NCBI GenBank assembly: GCA_005883115.1
Contig: VAZQ01000048.1
Location: 1 to 21,900, forward strand
DNA: 21,900 nt
Direction: 5' to 3'
Source: Alphaproteobacteria bacterium
Lineage (GTDB): Bacteria; Pseudomonadota; Alphaproteobacteria; Rhizobiales; Xanthobacteraceae
Each line of letters starts with the position of its first letter. Within the stretch, counting starts at the first letter, position 1. The notes under the pieces were generated by a model that saw nothing but the letters and a program-made list of their open reading frames with translations, had not been told where the DNA came from and ran no database searches. Positions 15,346-21,900 of this stretch are shown here, piece by piece. The position numbers were made by a program, and so were the translations under genes.

Positions 15346-16089
15346 ATGACGTACCGTTCGTTTACCCGGCTCAGCGCATTGCTGATTGCTCTCGCTGTCG
15401 CGTTAGCCGCGATTTTTCCGCCGGCCCACTCGGCCGAAGAGAATCGCAAGGTAACGGTAGTGTCATTCGGACTTTTCGGCGGTCAAGGCGTTTTCCGCAG
15501 CGAGGCGAACGGCGCAGCGGAAGTCGTCACAGCCCGGTTCGGAGCCGGCCCGGTCGTCGTACGATTCAATACCAAGAGGGGCGGCAATGCGACCATCGAA
15601 ACGCTCGCTGAAACGTTGCAGACGCAAGCAAGAAGCATGAACCGAGATGACGACATTCTCTTTGTCATCTTGACCTCGCACGGCTCCCCCGACGGCCTTG
15701 CTATCAATGCAGGAAAGCTAGCTGAGACCCTCAAACCGTCCAGTCTCGCCGAGATGCTCGAGCGAACCGGCGTACGATATAAAGTGGTTGTGATTTCTGC
15801 TTGCTACTCCGGCGTCTTCATCCCGCGCATCGCCAACGCCGATACGCTTGTGATCACCGCGGCGGACGCCCACCATCCGTCATTCGGTTGTGAGGACCGA
15901 GCCAAATGGACCTATTTCGGCGACGCATTCTTCAATATTGCGCTGCGCCAGACGAAAAATCTGAAAGAGGCTTTTCTTCTCGCGCGCGCTATCGTTTCCA
16001 AGCGAGAACTCCACCAGCGCTTTGAACCCTCTAATCCGCAAATGGCAGGAGGGGCGAATGTGGAGCCGCTGCTTGCAGCCCGACCATGA
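15346..16089 (+). CDS. Secreted C13 family (legumain-like) cysteine peptidase
   Basis: A 247-residue protein with a signal peptide (basic start, hydrophobic core to about residue 24, likely cut at AHS-AE near 29-30), so it acts outside the cytoplasm. The clan-CD catalytic pair is visible: His112 in ILTSHGSPDGL and Cys153 in VVISACYSGVFI. A typical bacterial C13 segment ADAHHPSFGCEDRAKWTYFGDAFF follows. Eukaryotic legumains cut after Asn; bacterial members are little studied and the substrate here is unknown. GGAG lies about 8 bases before ATG 15346. It stands alone between a broken phosphoesterase and a permease, so context gives no partner. Confidence 0.82.
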   Translation: MTYRSFTRLSALLIALAVALAAIFPPAHSAEENRKVTVVSFGLFGGQGVFRSEANGAAEVVTARFGAGPVVVRFNTKRGGNATIETLAETLQTQARSMNRDDDILFVILTSHGSPDGLAINAGKLAETLKPSSLAEMLERTGVRYKVVVISACYSGVFIPRIANADTLVITAADAHHPSFGCEDRAKWTYFGDAFFNIALRQTKNLKEAFLLARAIVSKRELHQRFEPSNPQMAGGANVEPLLAARP

Positions 16090-16210
16090 AGCTTGGGAAA
16101 TCCCATCTGCTGGGCGTTAGGCCGGCATGGATTCCAGTAATATGATGAGACGAATCTATTTTCTTAGAGCTCGCTCGACGGGAATGTAACAAATCGAAGC
16201 GGCGTTCTTT

Positions 16211-17260
16211 ATGCAACAATCGTCTCTGCAGTTGATCGGCCGCGCCGTACTCCTGACGAACTTGGTTCTCGCGGCGATTTGGATCTTGCGGCGCTTCTTG
16301 CCCGCGCTTGCATGGGCAGGTGTCTTGGCTTTCGCAACTTGGCCTGTTCGCGAATGGCTGATCCGCAAACATATAAGGCCATCGATCACAGCGATTTTGC
16401 TCGCTCTTTTTATCGCCCTTTTGATTGTCGGCCCACTCATTTTGATGGCCGTTCAGCTGGCGAGGGAGGCGAGGGTGGTTGTTGAAACCGTGCGCGAGCT
16501 GGGAGAAGCCGGTCTCGGCACACCAGACTGGGTGCCGCAAATTCCTATTCCTGTTATTGGAATATATCTCGCGGCCTGGTGGCGGGATCACTTGGCCGAT
16601 CCCGAGGCAGCCAAAGAGCTCTTGGGCCAAGCCGAATCCCTAGACATCATCCACTGGACGCGAAGCCTCGGCAGCGAAGCAGTCGGGCGCTCAGTGACTC
16701 TCGCATTTACGATACTGACACTCTTCTTCGCGTATCGGGACGGTCCAATGCTCGCTAAACAGAGCCGAATCGTCGCCGATCGTCTCTTCGGCCCATCCGC
16801 CGAGCGTCTCGGCGAAGAAGCCATTGTTGCGATACGTGCAACCGTCAACGGCCTTGTTCTGGTCGGGTTGGCGGAAGGAGCGGTGCTCGGCGCGGCCTAT
16901 GTGGTGGCGGGCGTGAGCCATCCTGTTCTGTTCGGTTTCGCAACAGGGCTGCTCGCAACCGTTCCGTTTGGAGCACCGCTCGTCTTCGTGATTGCCTGCT
17001 TCACCCTCATCGCTCAGTCCCGGATGACCGCTGCGATTTTGCTCTTCTTCTTCGCGTCAGCCGTGGTTTTCGTCGCCGATCATTTTATTCGTCCCGGTTT
17101 GATCGGTGCGTCAACTCGCTTACCTTTCCTATGGATTCTGCTTGGTATCTTCGGCGGGTTGGAGACATTTGGCCTGATTGGATTGTTCATCGGACCAGCG
17201 ATCATGGCGGCTGTCCTGGCAATCTGGCGGGAAGGCGCCAAACCGCAGGCGCGGCCTTAG
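16211..17260 (+). CDS. AI-2E family transporter (PerM/YdiK-like permease)
   Basis: A 349-residue inner-membrane protein with about eight hydrophobic helices. It matches the family layout: two N-terminal helices (residues about 9-40), a third (61-83), a soluble middle stretch of about 75 residues, then LTLFFAYRDGPML and further helices ending LFIGPAIMAAVLAIW. The FFAYRDG and IGPAIMA segments are typical. The family was named for autoinducer-2 export, but most members have no proven substrate, and some act in ion or pH balance. The ribosome site at ATG 16211 is weak (GAAGCGGCG about 6 bases upstream). It converges with the PEBP gene. No operon partner is obvious. Confidence 0.85.
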   Translation: MQQSSLQLIGRAVLLTNLVLAAIWILRRFLPALAWAGVLAFATWPVREWLIRKHIRPSITAILLALFIALLIVGPLILMAVQLAREARVVVETVRELGEAGLGTPDWVPQIPIPVIGIYLAAWWRDHLADPEAAKELLGQAESLDIIHWTRSLGSEAVGRSVTLAFTILTLFFAYRDGPMLAKQSRIVADRLFGPSAERLGEEAIVAIRATVNGLVLVGLAEGAVLGAAYVVAGVSHPVLFGFATGLLATVPFGAPLVFVIACFTLIAQSRMTAAILLFFFASAVVFVADHFIRPGLIGASTRLPFLWILLGIFGGLETFGLIGLFIGPAIMAAVLAIWREGAKPQARP

Positions 17261-17309
17261 TTCCCGCCCGCGGCCCAAGCTGATTTACCCTGCAGTCCGG
17301 CGGATATGA

Positions 17310-17323
17310 CGACACGTGTGTCG
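17310..17323. repeat. Short inverted repeat between convergent genes
   Basis: CGACAC and GTGTCG flank a GT centre in the spacer between the permease and the PEBP gene. It lacks a T-run, so its value as a terminator is uncertain. Confidence 0.25.
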
Positions 17324-17387
17324 CGAGTCGGAGATCCCACCGTGGCGCAGCGGCGATGATGGAACGCGGTCTCTAGGTGATATCCCC

Positions 17388-17888
17388 TCAACGCTTGTAG
17401 AGTCCCATGATGGCTGCCCTGGCCAGCGTATTGAAATGGAGTTGAAATCCGATGACAGCCGCCGAGGTATCCGCCGTCACCGGCAGCCGGTCCACCCCAA
17501 CCGCGAATACCGTGAACAGATAGCGGTGCGGGTGATCGCCCGCGGGGGGACATGGACCACCATAGCCGGGAGTGCCGAAATCAGTTCGGGTCTGTAACGC
17601 TCCCTGCGGCAGCTTCGCGCTCTTCGAATTGCCGGCGTCTACAGCAAGCTCCGTCACGCTGGGAGGAATGTTCACCACCAGCCAGTGCCAAAACCCACTG
17701 CCCGTGGGCGCATCCGGATCGAAACAGGTGACCGCGAAGCTCTTCGTCTCGGCGGGGGCTCCCGACCAGGCCAGATGTGGCGATTGATTGTTGCCCTGGC
17801 AGCCGAAGCCGAAATCAGCGGACAGAATATGCGCGTTGGCGAGATAATCGCCGTCGCTGAAGCTGTCGCTCCTGACCGTGAATGTCAT
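17388..17888 (-). CDS. YbhB/YbcL-type PEBP (Raf kinase inhibitor-like) family protein
   Basis: A 166-residue protein of the phosphatidylethanolamine-binding protein fold. The two conserved ligand-site segments are clear: CFDPDAPTGSGFWHWLVVNIP (56-76) and GYGGPCPPAGDHPHRYLFTVF (109-128). Bacterial members have no settled biochemical role. ATG 17888 has GGAG followed by ATAGGT directly upstream, a good ribosome site. No signal peptide is apparent. It diverges from the ABM-like gene with a 108-base spacer and converges with the permease. Length is normal for the family. Confidence 0.93.
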   Translation of the reverse strand: MTFTVRSDSFSDGDYLANAHILSADFGFGCQGNNQSPHLAWSGAPAETKSFAVTCFDPDAPTGSGFWHWLVVNIPPSVTELAVDAGNSKSAKLPQGALQTRTDFGTPGYGGPCPPAGDHPHRYLFTVFAVGVDRLPVTADTSAAVIGFQLHFNTLARAAIMGLYKR

Positions 17889-17996
17889 ACCTATCTCCTA
17901 TTCGGCAGTCGTACGTGAATGTGTGCTTGCGCCGTGCCGTTGCTTTCAAAAATTCATCAGCGTACCGTCACATTGAGCACGAGCAGGAGGACAGCA

Positions 17997-18371
17997 ATGG
18001 CGCAAGAACCGCTCGCGACAAAGGGCAACTTTCTGCATATCTATGATTTCCACGTGATCAAGGGCAAAGAGGAAGAATTTATCCGTTCATTCGAGGAATT
18101 CGACTATTCAGACGGCAACCCTATGCACAAGTCTCGGGCGCAAGTGAAGGACGGCGTCCTGTGTCGCGACACCCAGAATCCCCAACGGTTCTTCCTGATC
18201 GCGGAGTGGTCCGACATCGAAGAGCACGCGCGCATCCGAAAAGTGCTCGCCAACGAAATCAAGCCGCAATTCATAAAATATATTGAGGGTGGGACTTTCA
18301 TACCGAAATACGTCGAAGTGGTCTCATCAACCCCAGACGAGATTCTCAATCGGGCCGCTGCCGCGCAGTAG
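17997..18371 (+). CDS. Small ABM-like (dimeric alpha-beta barrel) protein
   Basis: A 124-residue soluble protein. NFLHIYDFHVIKGKEEEFIRSFEEF, then QRFFLIAEWSDIEEHARIRK, gives the alternating strand-helix pattern of antibiotic-biosynthesis-monooxygenase/heme-degrading-like small proteins, often accessory enzymes in aromatic pathways. The assignment rests on fold pattern, not on a catalytic motif. ATG 17997 has AGCAGGAGG 6 bases upstream, a very strong ribosome site; the open frame to 17919 is upstream of that site. It is followed after 31 bases by the Rieske oxygenase genes and is probably the first gene of that operon, so a role with the oxygenase product is likely. Confidence 0.72.
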   Translation: MAQEPLATKGNFLHIYDFHVIKGKEEEFIRSFEEFDYSDGNPMHKSRAQVKDGVLCRDTQNPQRFFLIAEWSDIEEHARIRKVLANEIKPQFIKYIEGGTFIPKYVEVVSSTPDEILNRAAAAQ

Positions 18372-18402
18372 AGAGCCATCGGCTGTTTCGAGAGCGCACG
18401 CG

Positions 18403-20055
18403 ATGGCATGGCAAAGGATTGCATCCCTCAGCGAAATCGCCGTTGATGCCGTTTTGGGCGTGGATGTGGACGGCTCGCGCGTCGCGCTCTATCGGCTGGC
18501 GAACGAGGTCTTTGCCACGGCGGGAATCTGTACCCACGCCATGGCGCTATTGAGCGATGGCTTCGTCGAGGACGGCAACATCGAGTGCCCGCTACATCAA
18601 AGTCAATTCGATATTCGTTCGGGCAAGGCGCTGTGTGCCCCGGCGACAGAGGATCTGCGCACCTACGCCGTGAAACTCGATGGCGACGAGATCCTCATCG
18701 ATATGGAGCAGCAGGCCGAGTTTACGCAGGCCATCCCCAAGCCGATGCCGGATCGCCAAGCCGCGCGCCCGGTCACCGATACTCAGACGATCAGCGCAAC
18801 GAATTCCGACCCTGAGCTCGCGCTGATGAAACGGTACGTGTGGCCGACGGAGGGCCTCACGCGCATCCCCGACTGGGTGTACACGGATCAGACTATCTAC
18901 GAGCGCGAAGTCGAAAAGATTTTTCACGGGCGCACCTGGAACTATGTGGCCTTGGAATGCGAAGTCCCCAATCCCGGAGACTTCATCCGTTCCAATGTCG
19001 GTCCAACGCCCGTGGTCGTCGTGCGCGCGGCCGACTGCTCTATCAATGTGTTCGAGAATCGCTGTTCGCATCGCGCCGCAGAATTCTGTCGCGAGCTCAG
19101 CGGTAACACCAAAGAATTCGTCTGCCCCTACCATCAATGGTCCTATGATCTCCATGGTAACCTTGCCGGCATTCCATTCAGGCGCGGTGTCAATGGGAAG
19201 GGCGGCATGCCCGCCGATTTCAATGCCGCCCAACACGGACTGCGTCGCCTAAATGTCACGAGTCACCGCGGCGTCGTGTTCGCTTCCTACGTCCAAGACA
19301 TGGAGCCGCTGCAGGATTACCTCGGACCGGAGGTGCTCAAGGAGTTCGAGGCGACCTTTGACGGGCGCAAGCCGAGGCTTCTCGGCTACTATCGCCATAC
19401 GCTACCTGGCAATTGGAAGCTGTATCACGAAAATCTCAAGGACCCTTATCACGCCACCCTGCTGCACACGTTTCTGGTGACGTTCGGCCTTCTGGTGGCC
19501 GGGAACCGCTCCCTCATGCTTGCGGATGCAACCGGCCGGCATGGCGTGATGGCTTCGGCGAAATCAGAGCGCAAGAGCATTTCCAGCGACGCCAAAAAGG
19601 AAATGCGCGCCTATCGCGACGGCATGACGCTCGCAGAGCCGCGTTTTATGGACTTCATCGAGGAGTTCGACAGCCCCTGGTCGGTGACCATGGCCACGAT
19701 CTGGCCGAATTTAATCATCCAGCGCGAGATGAATACGCTCGGCGTGCGCCAGATCGTACCGACCGGCCCGCATGAGTTCATCATGAAGTGGACCATGTTC
19801 GGCTTCGAAGGTGACGACGACGAAATGACTCGGCATCGCCTTCGCCAGGGTAATCTCATGGGCCCAGCCGGCTTTCTTGGACTTGAGGACAACGAGGCGA
19901 TCAAGTTTGTGCAGGACGGGATGCGGCACGTTCCCGGCCGCCAGCATCTGGTGAAGCTTGATCCTGCGGTTGCGGCGGGCACGTCCGACAGTTTGATCTC
20001 GGAAGCATCGATCCGGGCTATGTACCGGCATTGGCGAGCGGAGATGGGGCTCTAG
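18403..20055 (+). CDS. Rieske ring-hydroxylating oxygenase alpha subunit with fused N-terminal Rieske ferredoxin
   Basis: A 550-residue protein with two Rieske 2Fe-2S sites. Residues 1 to about 105 are a complete ferredoxin of the NDO-ferredoxin type, with ligands C43, H45, C62 and H65 (ICTHAMALL, ECPLHQSQFD). A linker of about 35 residues leads into the oxygenase: second cluster C221, H223, C241 and H244 (RCSHRAAEFC, CPYHQWSYDLHG), then NWKLYHENLKDPYHATLLH, giving bridging Asp347 and iron ligands His350 and His355, and a probable third ligand Asp496 in GLEDNEAI. It should dihydroxylate an aromatic ring with electrons from a reductase not seen here. Usually the ferredoxin is a separate protein. 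ATG 18403 starts exactly at the ferredoxin domain (MAWQRIASL); the frame further up overlaps the previous gene. Confidence 0.92.
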   Translation: MAWQRIASLSEIAVDAVLGVDVDGSRVALYRLANEVFATAGICTHAMALLSDGFVEDGNIECPLHQSQFDIRSGKALCAPATEDLRTYAVKLDGDEILIDMEQQAEFTQAIPKPMPDRQAARPVTDTQTISATNSDPELALMKRYVWPTEGLTRIPDWVYTDQTIYEREVEKIFHGRTWNYVALECEVPNPGDFIRSNVGPTPVVVVRAADCSINVFENRCSHRAAEFCRELSGNTKEFVCPYHQWSYDLHGNLAGIPFRRGVNGKGGMPADFNAAQHGLRRLNVTSHRGVVFASYVQDMEPLQDYLGPEVLKEFEATFDGRKPRLLGYYRHTLPGNWKLYHENLKDPYHATLLHTFLVTFGLLVAGNRSLMLADATGRHGVMASAKSERKSISSDAKKEMRAYRDGMTLAEPRFMDFIEEFDSPWSVTMATIWPNLIIQREMNTLGVRQIVPTGPHEFIMKWTMFGFEGDDDEMTRHRLRQGNLMGPAGFLGLEDNEAIKFVQDGMRHVPGRQHLVKLDPAVAAGTSDSLISEASIRAMYRHWRAEMGL

Positions 20056-20059
20056 AACC

Positions 20060-20599
20060 ATGGGCAAAGCCGCCCTGACGCGCGATCACCTGCCCGACGC
20101 GGCTGCGCTGGATTCGCGGCTGCAAGCTCTGCTGCTGCATCACGAGATCGAGTCGTTCAACGCCCGCTACGCACAGGCGCTGGACGAGCAACGACTGGCG
20201 GATTGGACAGACATGTTCACCGAGGACGCACTGTATGTTGTTCTCTCGCGTGAAAATTTCGACCGCGGACTACCCGTTGGCCTGATCTATTGCGAGAGCA
20301 AGCGAATGATCCACGATCGCGCATTCGCGCTCATGGAAACCTCGATGTTTGCGCCGCGCTATTTACGGCACATCATCGGCAACCAGATCGTCCTGAGCGC
20401 GGAGAGCAACGGAACGGTCAAGTCGCGGGCGAACTATGTCGTCCTTCAGGTACTGCTCGATCGACCCGACGCGACGCTGCATCAGGTCGGCGTCTATTAC
20501 GACGTGTTCCGTCGCGTGGGTGGCACGCTCAAGCTCGCCGAGCGGCGTTGCGTCTACGATAATCTTCTCGTGCCGAACGCCCTGTGCATTCCAGTCTAA
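20060..20599 (+). CDS. Ring-hydroxylating dioxygenase beta subunit
   Basis: A 179-residue small subunit of the alpha3-beta3 type oxygenase, a cystatin/NTF2-like fold that mainly supports structure. Family features are EIESFNARYAQALDEQRLADWTDMFTED near the start, a central RYLRHIIGNQIV, SRANYVVLQ, and VYYDVFRRVGGTLKLAERRCVYDN near the end. It begins 4 bases after the alpha stop, so the two are co-translated. It confirms that the alpha subunit is a two-subunit type oxygenase. Start at ATG 20060; the ribosome site lies inside the alpha C-terminus (GAGATGGGG). Confidence 0.93.
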   Translation: MGKAALTRDHLPDAAALDSRLQALLLHHEIESFNARYAQALDEQRLADWTDMFTEDALYVVLSRENFDRGLPVGLIYCESKRMIHDRAFALMETSMFAPRYLRHIIGNQIVLSAESNGTVKSRANYVVLQVLLDRPDATLHQVGVYYDVFRRVGGTLKLAERRCVYDNLLVPNALCIPV

Positions 20600-20621
20600 T
20601 AGGTGAACGTCTGATCGATTT

Positions 20622-20653
20622 GGTGCGCACCTGCGGGCTTTTGCTGAGTCAGC
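20622..20653. promoter_or_regulatory. Two short palindromes before the racemase gene
   Basis: GGTGCGCACC (20622-20631) is a perfect palindrome, and GCTGAGTCAGC (20643-20653) is perfect around one centre base. They lie in the 123-base spacer between the oxygenase beta gene and the racemase. They could be operator half-sites or part of a weak terminator; no T-run follows. Confidence 0.3.
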
Positions 20654-20722
20654 TAATGCTCTCGAACTGATGGTCCCTTGTAACACGATTTGAATGATAT
20701 CACACTCGTCAGCGAACTCCCG

Positions 20723-21391
20723 ATGACCGCATCCGCCCGCCGTATTCGCGTTGTCAATCCGAATTCCAACGAGAACGTCACCCGCGGTCTCGACGACGCC
20801 CTGGCGCCGCTACGGTTTGCAAACGGTCCCGAGATTGTGTGTTCCACCCTTGTAGAAGGTCCGATCGGCATCGAGACCCAAGCCGATGTCGAAAGCGTGG
20901 TGATGCCGTTGCGGCGGCTGGTTCAAGCGGACAACTCTTCCGATGCCTTCGTGATCGCGTGCTATAGCGATCCCGGCTTGCACGTGTGCCGCGAAAGCAC
21001 GACGCGGCCGGTGTTCGGCATCGCTGAATGCGGTGTCCTCACCGCGCTCGCGCGTGCGGACCGTTTTGGCGTCATAGCCATCAGCCCGCGCTCGATCGCC
21101 AGGCACAAACGCTATTTGCGTCAGATGGGGCTCACCGACCGGCTCGCCGGCGAGCGTCCGCTCGAAATATCCGTCGCCGAGACGGCAGGCGGCGAGCAAA
21201 CGCTTCGGCGCATGGTCGACGTCGGACGACAGCTGAGAGATCAGGACGGAGCCGAAGCAGTCGTCATGGGTTGCGCCGGAATGGCGCGCCATCGCGGCCC
21301 GCTGGAAGACGCGCTGGGGATCCCGGTGATCGAGCCAACGCAAGCCGCCGTCACGATGGCAGTCGGCGCGATCCAGTTCAGTCGCGCTTGA
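20723..21391 (+). CDS. Asp/Glu/hydantoin racemase family protein
   Basis: A 222-residue enzyme of the Asp/Glu racemase superfamily, closest in pattern to hydantoin (and allantoin) racemases. It has VVNPNSNENVT near the start and the two catalytic cysteines, C80 in IACYSDPG and C184 in VVMGCAGMA. These enzymes invert a carbon next to a carbonyl by two-base proton transfer. The neighbouring N-carbamoyl-D-amino-acid hydrolase favours a hydantoin or carbamoyl compound as substrate. An upstream in-frame TTG at 20690 exists; I chose ATG 20723 because homology starts soon after it, though the ribosome site is weak for both. It follows the oxygenase beta gene after 123 bases on the same strand. Confidence 0.85.
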   Translation: MTASARRIRVVNPNSNENVTRGLDDALAPLRFANGPEIVCSTLVEGPIGIETQADVESVVMPLRRLVQADNSSDAFVIACYSDPGLHVCRESTTRPVFGIAECGVLTALARADRFGVIAISPRSIARHKRYLRQMGLTDRLAGERPLEISVAETAGGEQTLRRMVDVGRQLRDQDGAEAVVMGCAGMARHRGPLEDALGIPVIEPTQAAVTMAVGAIQFSRA

Positions 21392-21491
21392 CCCGACCGA
21401 TGCCACCCCCGAGATGGCCTGCAGCAAAGCGCGCATACGCGCGCCGGCGATGCATACGGATTGGCAAAGAGTCGCGCCGGGTGCGGCCTCA

Positions 21492-21900
21492 TCAGCTCTC
21501 CGGCGGCAGAATAACGCCGTAGTGCTCAACCCGGCGGTGTTGCTCGAAGTGGAATATCGTCTGCTTGCCGAAAACGGTAGCATCTAGGTCGCAGTCCGCC
21601 ACGATCAGCTCGTCGTCCTCAGTTCTCGCCTCGACGACAATCTCGCCATCTGGATTGACGATGATGCTGCCGGCGATCATAGCGTGGCCGTCCTCCGCGC
21701 CGCCCTTAGCGACCGCGACGACCCAAGTCGAGTTCTGATAGGCGCCGGCCTGAAGCGTCAGACGATTGTGGAACATGCGTTTTTGCGGTCCCTCGTCTGC
21801 TTTCTGCGAATTGACCGAGGGCGTGTTGTAGCCAAGCACGATCAGCTCCACGCCTTGCAATCCCATGACGCGATAGGTCTCGGGCCATCGCCGATCATTG
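21492..21900 (-). CDS. N-carbamoyl-D-amino-acid hydrolase (nitrilase superfamily), C-terminal part
   Basis: The visible 136 codons are the C-terminal half of a D-carbamoylase, which cleaves N-carbamoyl-D-amino acids to the amino acid, CO2 and ammonia. The first complete codons read NDRRWPETYRVMGLQGVE, matching the family segment right after the catalytic Cys (CNDRRWPE). The base at 21900 is the third base of that Cys codon, so the active site is cut by the window edge. GYNTPSVN, LQAGAYQNSTWVV and QHRRVEHYGVI near the end are also typical. An ATG at 21864-21866 is internal, not the start. It converges with the racemase, its usual partner in hydantoin use. A hydantoinase would be expected outside the window. 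Confidence 0.88.
   Translation of the reverse strand, partial: NDRRWPETYRVMGLQGVELIVLGYNTPSVNSQKADEGPQKRMFHNRLTLQAGAYQNSTWVVAVAKGGAEDGHAMIAGSIIVNPDGEIVVEARTEDDELIVADCDLDATVFGKQTIFHFEQHRRVEHYGVILPPES

Noticed and set aside
18592..19236. 214-residue minus-strand frame within the Rieske oxygenase
   Set aside because: Shadow of a gene with complete Rieske and iron-site motifs.
20810..21583. 257-residue minus-strand frame over the racemase
   Set aside because: Antisense to the racemase catalytic motifs and overlapping the carbamoylase end; no family features.

Overview
The window looks like accessory chromosome from a moderately GC-rich alphaproteobacterium, most likely a Rhizobiales member close to Bradyrhizobium. 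This is inferred from gene content and protein style, since no rRNA or marker gene is present. I saw no tRNA, rRNA, CRISPR array, insertion sequence or replication origin.

Layout. (1) 1-4918, siderophore-type peptide locus: the start of a non-ribosomal peptide synthetase opening with an EntF-like condensation domain (minus strand, runs off the left edge), a DUF697 membrane protein, a two-helix small protein followed by a terminator-like hairpin, a PvdE/SyrD-type peptide exporter, and an EntD-type phosphopantetheinyl transferase that would activate the synthetase. (2) 5085-11571, catabolic operon: a three-subunit molybdenum hydroxylase (large, FAD and 2Fe-2S subunits with ATGA overlaps), whose large subunit carries a fused C-terminal CoxG/SRPBCC domain, followed by a crotonase and a two-subunit thiamine-diphosphate decarboxylase whose beta gene is frameshifted. 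The substrate is unknown. (3) 11572-15153, disturbed stretch: a perfect 25-bp tandem duplication, a fused ChrA-LysE transporter without a normal start codon, and a frameshifted secreted phosphoesterase. (4) 15346-17888: a secreted C13 (legumain-like) peptidase, an AI-2E family permease and a PEBP-family protein. (5) 17997-21900, second catabolic block: a small ABM-like protein, a Rieske oxygenase alpha subunit fused to its own Rieske ferredoxin, the matching beta subunit, an Asp/Glu/hydantoin racemase, and on the opposite strand the C-terminal part of an N-carbamoyl-D-amino-acid hydrolase, cut by the right edge just at its catalytic Cys codon.

How they may fit together. Blocks 2 and 5 both look like ring hydroxylation followed by side-chain or amide processing, so a pathway for an N-heterocyclic or hydantoin/ureide-like compound is plausible but unproven. 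The best candidates for something undescribed are three domain fusions (Mo-hydroxylase-CoxG with an altered active site, ferredoxin-Rieske oxygenase, ChrA-LysE) and the pairing of a Mo-hydroxylase with a crotonase and a sulfopyruvate-decarboxylase-like enzyme. Three damaged genes between 11.4 and 15.2 kb point either to local decay or to sequence errors.
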